Shown: piece after piece, positions 7,375 to 10,368 of the stretch
Position numbering within the stretch: position 1 is the stretch's first letter
Layout of the letters: each line of letters starts with the position of its first letter
Assembly (NCBI GenBank): GCA_964487655.1
Contig: CAZASB010000165.1
Span: forward strand, 1-10,368
Direction of reading: 5' to 3'
Origin: PWXP01 sp964487655
Lineage (GTDB): Bacteria; Planctomycetota; Planctomycetia; Pirellulales; Thermoguttaceae
DNA: 10,368 nucleotides
Notes under the pieces: model-generated
Database searches by the model: none
What the model saw: the letters and a program-made list of their open reading frames with translations, nothing else
What the model was told of the DNA's origin: nothing
Translations under genes and position numbers: made by a program

Positions 7375-9924
7375 CTAGAAGAAACGGAACAGGATCTCCG
7401 ATTGAATGAACTCGAAGATCGGATGCAAGTAAACGTAACCGATCGCGGCTCGGCCGCAGTAGATCTTCGCGCTCACGCTTGCCCCAGGCCGCAGATGGGG
7501 CAGCTCTTCCTTGTCGATCTCTACCTTCACGAGTACAGTATTGCCGTCCTCGCCGCGGACCTCGGCACTCAGGTCGATTTCCGAAATGCGCCCCGCGCGA
7601 CGGTCGCCCGGGTCGGTCGCTAACACGAACTCGACCGGCAGCCTGGGGTCTAGCCCATCGTCGAGCAGGGCCTTCAAGGACGCACGCGACGGCGACTGAC
7701 CGATTTGCCCGAGGATATCGGTCAGTTGCTCGCGGGCGGCCAGGTAGGAAGTTTCGTTCAAGACGGCCTCCAAGGCGGCCCGAATCGACGGTTCAAGTTC
7801 GAGGCCGGACTCCGTCTCGCTCGGCTGTACTTCACTCGGCTCTGGCTCGGCGTCCGGCGTTTCCACGGTCGCGTCGACTGGTGTTCCCGCAAGCGCGTCG
7901 GCTGGCGTTTCCGCGGGCGCATTGTCTTGGGCAACCGCTTCGCCGCTCTCGTCGGTCGTGGACTCGGCGGGCTCCGCAATCCGAAGGAGTTTGCGCAGTT
8001 GAGCATGAAGCGAATCGACCAGCTCGGGCCCGCGTAGTTCCCGGAGCTTTGAGGCCAGTTCATTGTCGGACACCGATTCGACCTGGGCATCGAGTTGCTC
8101 AGCGGTCTGTTCGAGCGATTGCGCCGCGAGGGCGGCGCGCAGTTGACGGCGCAGTTCCTCGTATCGTCGTTGCTCGGCGACGACAAGATGCCCGACACGA
8201 TCCTCCGGCAACCGGAGTTCAAGTTGCCACGGGCCGGCCGGGTCGGCCACGCGCAGCAATACCTGTCCTCGTTGCACCGGTCGGCGGATCAACCGGTTCT
8301 CGACCTCCCACGTAACCACTTGGCCGTCGATGGGGCTTCGGGCGGTCAGGTCGCTCAACTTCTCGTTGAGTAAAGCGATCTGATCTTCGAGGCTTCGCAG
8401 CCGATGTTCCAGCTCGGCCAACTCGCCCGTCATCCGGCTCTGCTCCTCGACGGTCAAGGAGCGTGATTCGCGCAGCAGGTGGTGGATCGAACGAACTCGC
8501 TGCTGCACCGTATTGCGCTGGCCCAGCATGTCGGTTCTGGCTACTTGCAAGTCCTTGTTCCGCAGGTGGACCAACTCTTGCCCTTTTCGGACCGCGTCGC
8601 CATGCTCCGCGTCGACGGTCTCGACCACGCCGTCGGCTCGCGCGAACACGTCGTAGCGGACAGCCGGCTCCAAGGCGCCTTTCGAGTGAATCTCGAAATC
8701 GGCGGGCCACAGGCAAAGCATGGCCACCACGGCCACGACCGCCCCGACCACGGCAAGCGTTTTGGGAAGCGTTCGCGCGCGGACCACCCAAGTCGCCTTG
8801 CCAAGCGTTCGCCAGACGGGCATGAGGAAAAGGCTGTTGTACTGCTCGGCGTTGGCCAAGGCCGCCGCACTGTGCCGGCCGACGACCTCGACCCGCTGGA
8901 CCATGGTGGGCAGCAGGCGGCTGTCTTCAATCTGCTCGACGATTAAGGCCCCGACCGGCGGCTCGGCGTCGTCGCGCAGGGCGGGGTCTTCTTCTTCGTC
9001 GGTCACGGCCCGGACCAATGGCAGAACGGCCACTGTCTTCGAGTGCGACTCGTCCACATAGGCTTGCACCGCGTCTTCCACCTGCGGCGCCATGTCGCTC
9101 GTATCTCCGACATACCAAACCGGTTCGCCGGTGCGCATGACGGCGGTCGCCAAGTTTCCCAGCAGGCGAACGACGTTTGAACGCTTGTCGAACATATCCT
9201 GCCCGCTGATGGCCTCGACGCGGCAGCGTCCGCCGCGCCGCAAGGCGACGGTTAGCCGGTCGCATTCGATCAGCCGGCGCCCTTCGTTGGCAATCGTGTA
9301 GGCGGTGGCGCGCGAGTCGAGCGAGGCGTACACGGCGCGGGTGAAGTCTTCCAACTTCGTCCACAGTGCCTGGCGGTCGGAAAAGTGACGAAGCTGATGG
9401 CTCTTCAGAAAGTCGGCCGCCAGCTCGCACATTTCCAGAAGGAATCGCAGGTATCCCTGCTGAACCTTCGGGGCCGAATCGGGCCGCTGAAAGACCTCGA
9501 CCAAGCCAACTGTCTCCAGGTCGGTGGTGAGTGGGCTGAGAATAACCAGCAAGTCGGTTGGGTTGGCGGCCTGATCGTCGTCGCCGGCGCCCGAGTGGGG
9601 CGGCATGAGCAGTCCCCGCCCGCCGGCAAGAGCCTTGTACAGCAACCGAGCATGTTGCGCCTCGGCCTGCTCGTTCGCGCGCAACCCGGTATGTTGCAAA
9701 TTGATTTGGTATTGCAGCGCAAGTCGTTGGTCGTCGCTGGTCGTCCACACGGCGCCACCGACGGCGGCCAGGGCGGAAACTACGCGAGTTAGAAACTCCT
9801 GGTAAAACTCCTCGGGCGTAACGTCCGCCTTGGCCAGGCGCGCAATCTCCCCGACGATCGACCGGATCTGCTGTTTCGTCTCCTCGATCATATGGGGATC
9901 GAGCGGTTGTTGTTCGGTGCTCAT
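7375..9924 (-). CDS. Two-GAF, single-TM, HlyD-like membrane fusion protein
   Basis: An 849-aa protein numbered from ATG 9924. The N-terminal half (about 1-380) is cytoplasmic and shows two GAF-like domains (about 35-170 and 190-360), the second with EGRRLIECDRLTVALRRGGR, VWYVGDTSDMAPQVEDAV and VGALIVEQ. One TM helix (about 387-406) leads into a periplasmic adaptor: lipoyl half YDVFARADGVVETVDAEHGD (424-443), helical hairpin (about 456-525), second lipoyl half (ARSPIDGQVVTWEV) and a beta-barrel beginning WQLELRLPEDRV. That barrel is interrupted by about 190 residues: a charged helical stretch (about 583-648), an acidic Pro/Thr/Glu-rich linker (about 649-714) and another helical segment, before it resumes at about 760 (RLPVEFVLATDPGDRRAGRI). 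The protein ends in Phe-rich FEFIQSEILFRFF. The first gene of the probable operon, it may gate or assemble the system in response to a cytosolic ligand; GAF ligand and partner are unknown. The start has only a weak AGG 7 nt upstream; TTG 9942 is an alternative. Confidence 0.88.
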   Translation of the reverse strand: MSTEQQPLDPHMIEETKQQIRSIVGEIARLAKADVTPEEFYQEFLTRVVSALAAVGGAVWTTSDDQRLALQYQINLQHTGLRANEQAEAQHARLLYKALAGGRGLLMPPHSGAGDDDQAANPTDLLVILSPLTTDLETVGLVEVFQRPDSAPKVQQGYLRFLLEMCELAADFLKSHQLRHFSDRQALWTKLEDFTRAVYASLDSRATAYTIANEGRRLIECDRLTVALRRGGRCRVEAISGQDMFDKRSNVVRLLGNLATAVMRTGEPVWYVGDTSDMAPQVEDAVQAYVDESHSKTVAVLPLVRAVTDEEEDPALRDDAEPPVGALIVEQIEDSRLLPTMVQRVEVVGRHSAAALANAEQYNSLFLMPVWRTLGKATWVVRARTLPKTLAVVGAVVAVVAMLCLWPADFEIHSKGALEPAVRYDVFARADGVVETVDAEHGDAVRKGQELVHLRNKDLQVARTDMLGQRNTVQQRVRSIHHLLRESRSLTVEEQSRMTGELAELEHRLRSLEDQIALLNEKLSDLTARSPIDGQVVTWEVENRLIRRPVQRGQVLLRVADPAGPWQLELRLPEDRVGHLVVAEQRRYEELRRQLRAALAAQSLEQTAEQLDAQVESVSDNELASKLRELRGPELVDSLHAQLRKLLRIAEPAESTTDESGEAVAQDNAPAETPADALAGTPVDATVETPDAEPEPSEVQPSETESGLELEPSIRAALEAVLNETSYLAAREQLTDILGQIGQSPSRASLKALLDDGLDPRLPVEFVLATDPGDRRAGRISEIDLSAEVRGEDGNTVLVKVEIDKEELPHLRPGASVSAKIYCGRAAIGYVYLHPIFEFIQSEILFRFF

Positions 9925-9942
9925 CGCAAAGCCTGACGGCAA

Positions 9943-9973
9943 CCCACAGTGGGAGCTGCCTACCCGTTACGGG
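9943..9973. promoter_or_regulatory. Pair of 11-bp palindromes with centres 20 bp apart, just upstream of the GAF-HlyD start
   Basis: CCCACaGTGGG (9943-9953) and CCCGTtACGGG (9963-9973) are each perfect 5-bp dyads around one central base, with centres at 9948 and 9968, about two helical turns apart. They begin 18 bp upstream of ATG 9924. They could be a double operator or two small hairpins in the leader. Short dyads arise easily in GC-rich DNA, so this is tentative. Confidence 0.25.
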
Positions 9974-10072
9974 CAAGTTCTCCGTCCAAAGAGAAAGATG
10001 GGCGAACCGGGCGGCGCAATGCGTCCGACTGCCCGAAACATCGATCATACCGGTAGGCACGAGGCCGGCATA

Positions 10073-10126
10073 CGGCAATTCGCCCCCCCGCGGGACACAT
10101 TGTTCATGTGTACCGGCAATTGCCCC
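10073..10126. repeat. Imperfect direct repeat flanking a 6-bp hairpin in the operon leader
   Basis: CGGCAATTCGCCCC (10073-10086) and CGGCAATTGCCCC (10114-10126) are the same motif apart from one extra C. Between them ACACAT (10095-10100) and ATGTGT (10106-10111) form a perfect 6-bp inverted repeat with a 5-nt loop. The arrangement could be a regulator-binding region for the minus-strand operon; no terminator-like T-run follows. Confidence 0.25.
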
Positions 10127-10368
10127 TCAAGGCAAGCCTAGCCTACACCAAGGCGGGCGATGGCAAATCTTCCACCTGAATAATCGATGCAATCGGAAAA
10201 CTCCAGGCGAAAACTTGCAGACGCCGCCACACAGCTTAGCAGAATCCCCTCATCGGAAGGGCGGCCGACTGCCGAACGCATGAACTCCCACTCGCGAGCA
10301 TCTGTTAGCCCGGGTGTAACCGTTCACGGGGCGGCGCAGGCAGTTTTCGCCGCTAAATGCGAAGGGGA

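Larger units (their letters stand above)
9925..10368. other. Upstream region of the adaptor operon, no convincing gene
   Basis: These 444 bp precede the GAF-HlyD gene. The proximal part holds two short palindromes (9943-9973) and a distal part holds a direct repeat around a hairpin (10073-10126). A minus-strand TATGAT (10049-10044) resembles a -10 box, but no -35 hexamer lies at 16-18 bp; the nearest TTGCCG (10078-10073) is 23 bp away, too far for a standard sigma70 promoter. The only candidate for a small gene is a 47-codon minus-strand frame (10281-10138) with weak support. On the plus strand, ATG 10280 opens a frame that runs off the window end, but it has no ribosome site and its product is not recognisable. 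The operon promoter probably lies in this stretch. Confidence 0.5.

Noticed and set aside
7479..8315. 278-codon plus-strand frame opposite the GAF-HlyD gene
   Set aside because: An Arg/Pro/Ala-rich product typical of an antisense shadow, with no ribosome site.
9925..9942. TTG start at 9942 for the GAF-HlyD gene
   Set aside because: No ribosome site precedes it; ATG 9924 is close and has at least a weak AGG at 7 nt.
8927..10078. 383-codon minus-strand frame overlapping the GAF-HlyD gene in another frame
   Set aside because: The product is Arg/Pro-rich with no recognisable fold, while the overlapping frame gives GAF-like motifs and continues into the HlyD module. A GC-rich third position keeps shadow frames open.
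10280..10368. Plus-strand frame from ATG 10280 open to the window end
   Set aside because: Only 29 codons are visible, with no ribosome site and no recognisable N-terminus.

Overview
The window looks like a piece of a GC-rich Planctomycetota chromosome, probably from the Pirellulales or a close relative. This is inferred from the gene families: a secreted right-handed beta-helix protein with an N-terminal 'YVATDGNDSHSG'-type module, and a tandem set of GAF-HlyD, HlyD and M50-HlyD genes. No taxonomic marker gene is present. No mobile elements, RNA genes or CRISPR arrays are visible.

Layout. Positions 1-1228 (minus strand) hold the N-terminal 409 codons of an exported beta-helix protein, cut off by the window edge. 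A 386-bp divergent intergenic region follows, with a reasonable minus-strand promoter. Positions 1615-2679 (plus strand) encode a complete CorA magnesium channel. It converges, 29 bp apart, on rodA (2709-3830, minus strand), which encodes the SEDS-family peptidoglycan polymerase of cell elongation. Upstream of rodA on the same strand lie three large envelope genes, transcribed in the order 9924 -> 3920: a two-GAF, single-TM, HlyD-like membrane fusion protein (849 aa); a small exported HlyD/RND-type periplasmic adaptor (294 aa); and an 826-aa fusion of a PqqD/RRE-like domain, an M50 site-2-type zinc protease and a HlyD-like adaptor. The last 444 bp (9925-10368) are the leader of this operon and hold several dyad and repeat elements but no convincing gene.

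How the genes may work together. The three minus-strand genes form a probable operon with gaps of 77 and 12 bp. They encode three lipoyl/coiled-coil adaptor modules and an intramembrane protease, but this window has no ABC ATPase, RND pump, MFS pump or outer-membrane channel. The system therefore looks like a pump-less, or trans-pump, export or envelope-processing machine with a cytosolic GAF sensor and a peptide-recognition-like domain on the protease. The components are recognisable, but I know of no established function for the assembly, and it is the most interesting part of the window. rodA is next in line but has a perfect TATAAT box in the 89-bp gap before it, so it may be transcribed separately as well as by readthrough.
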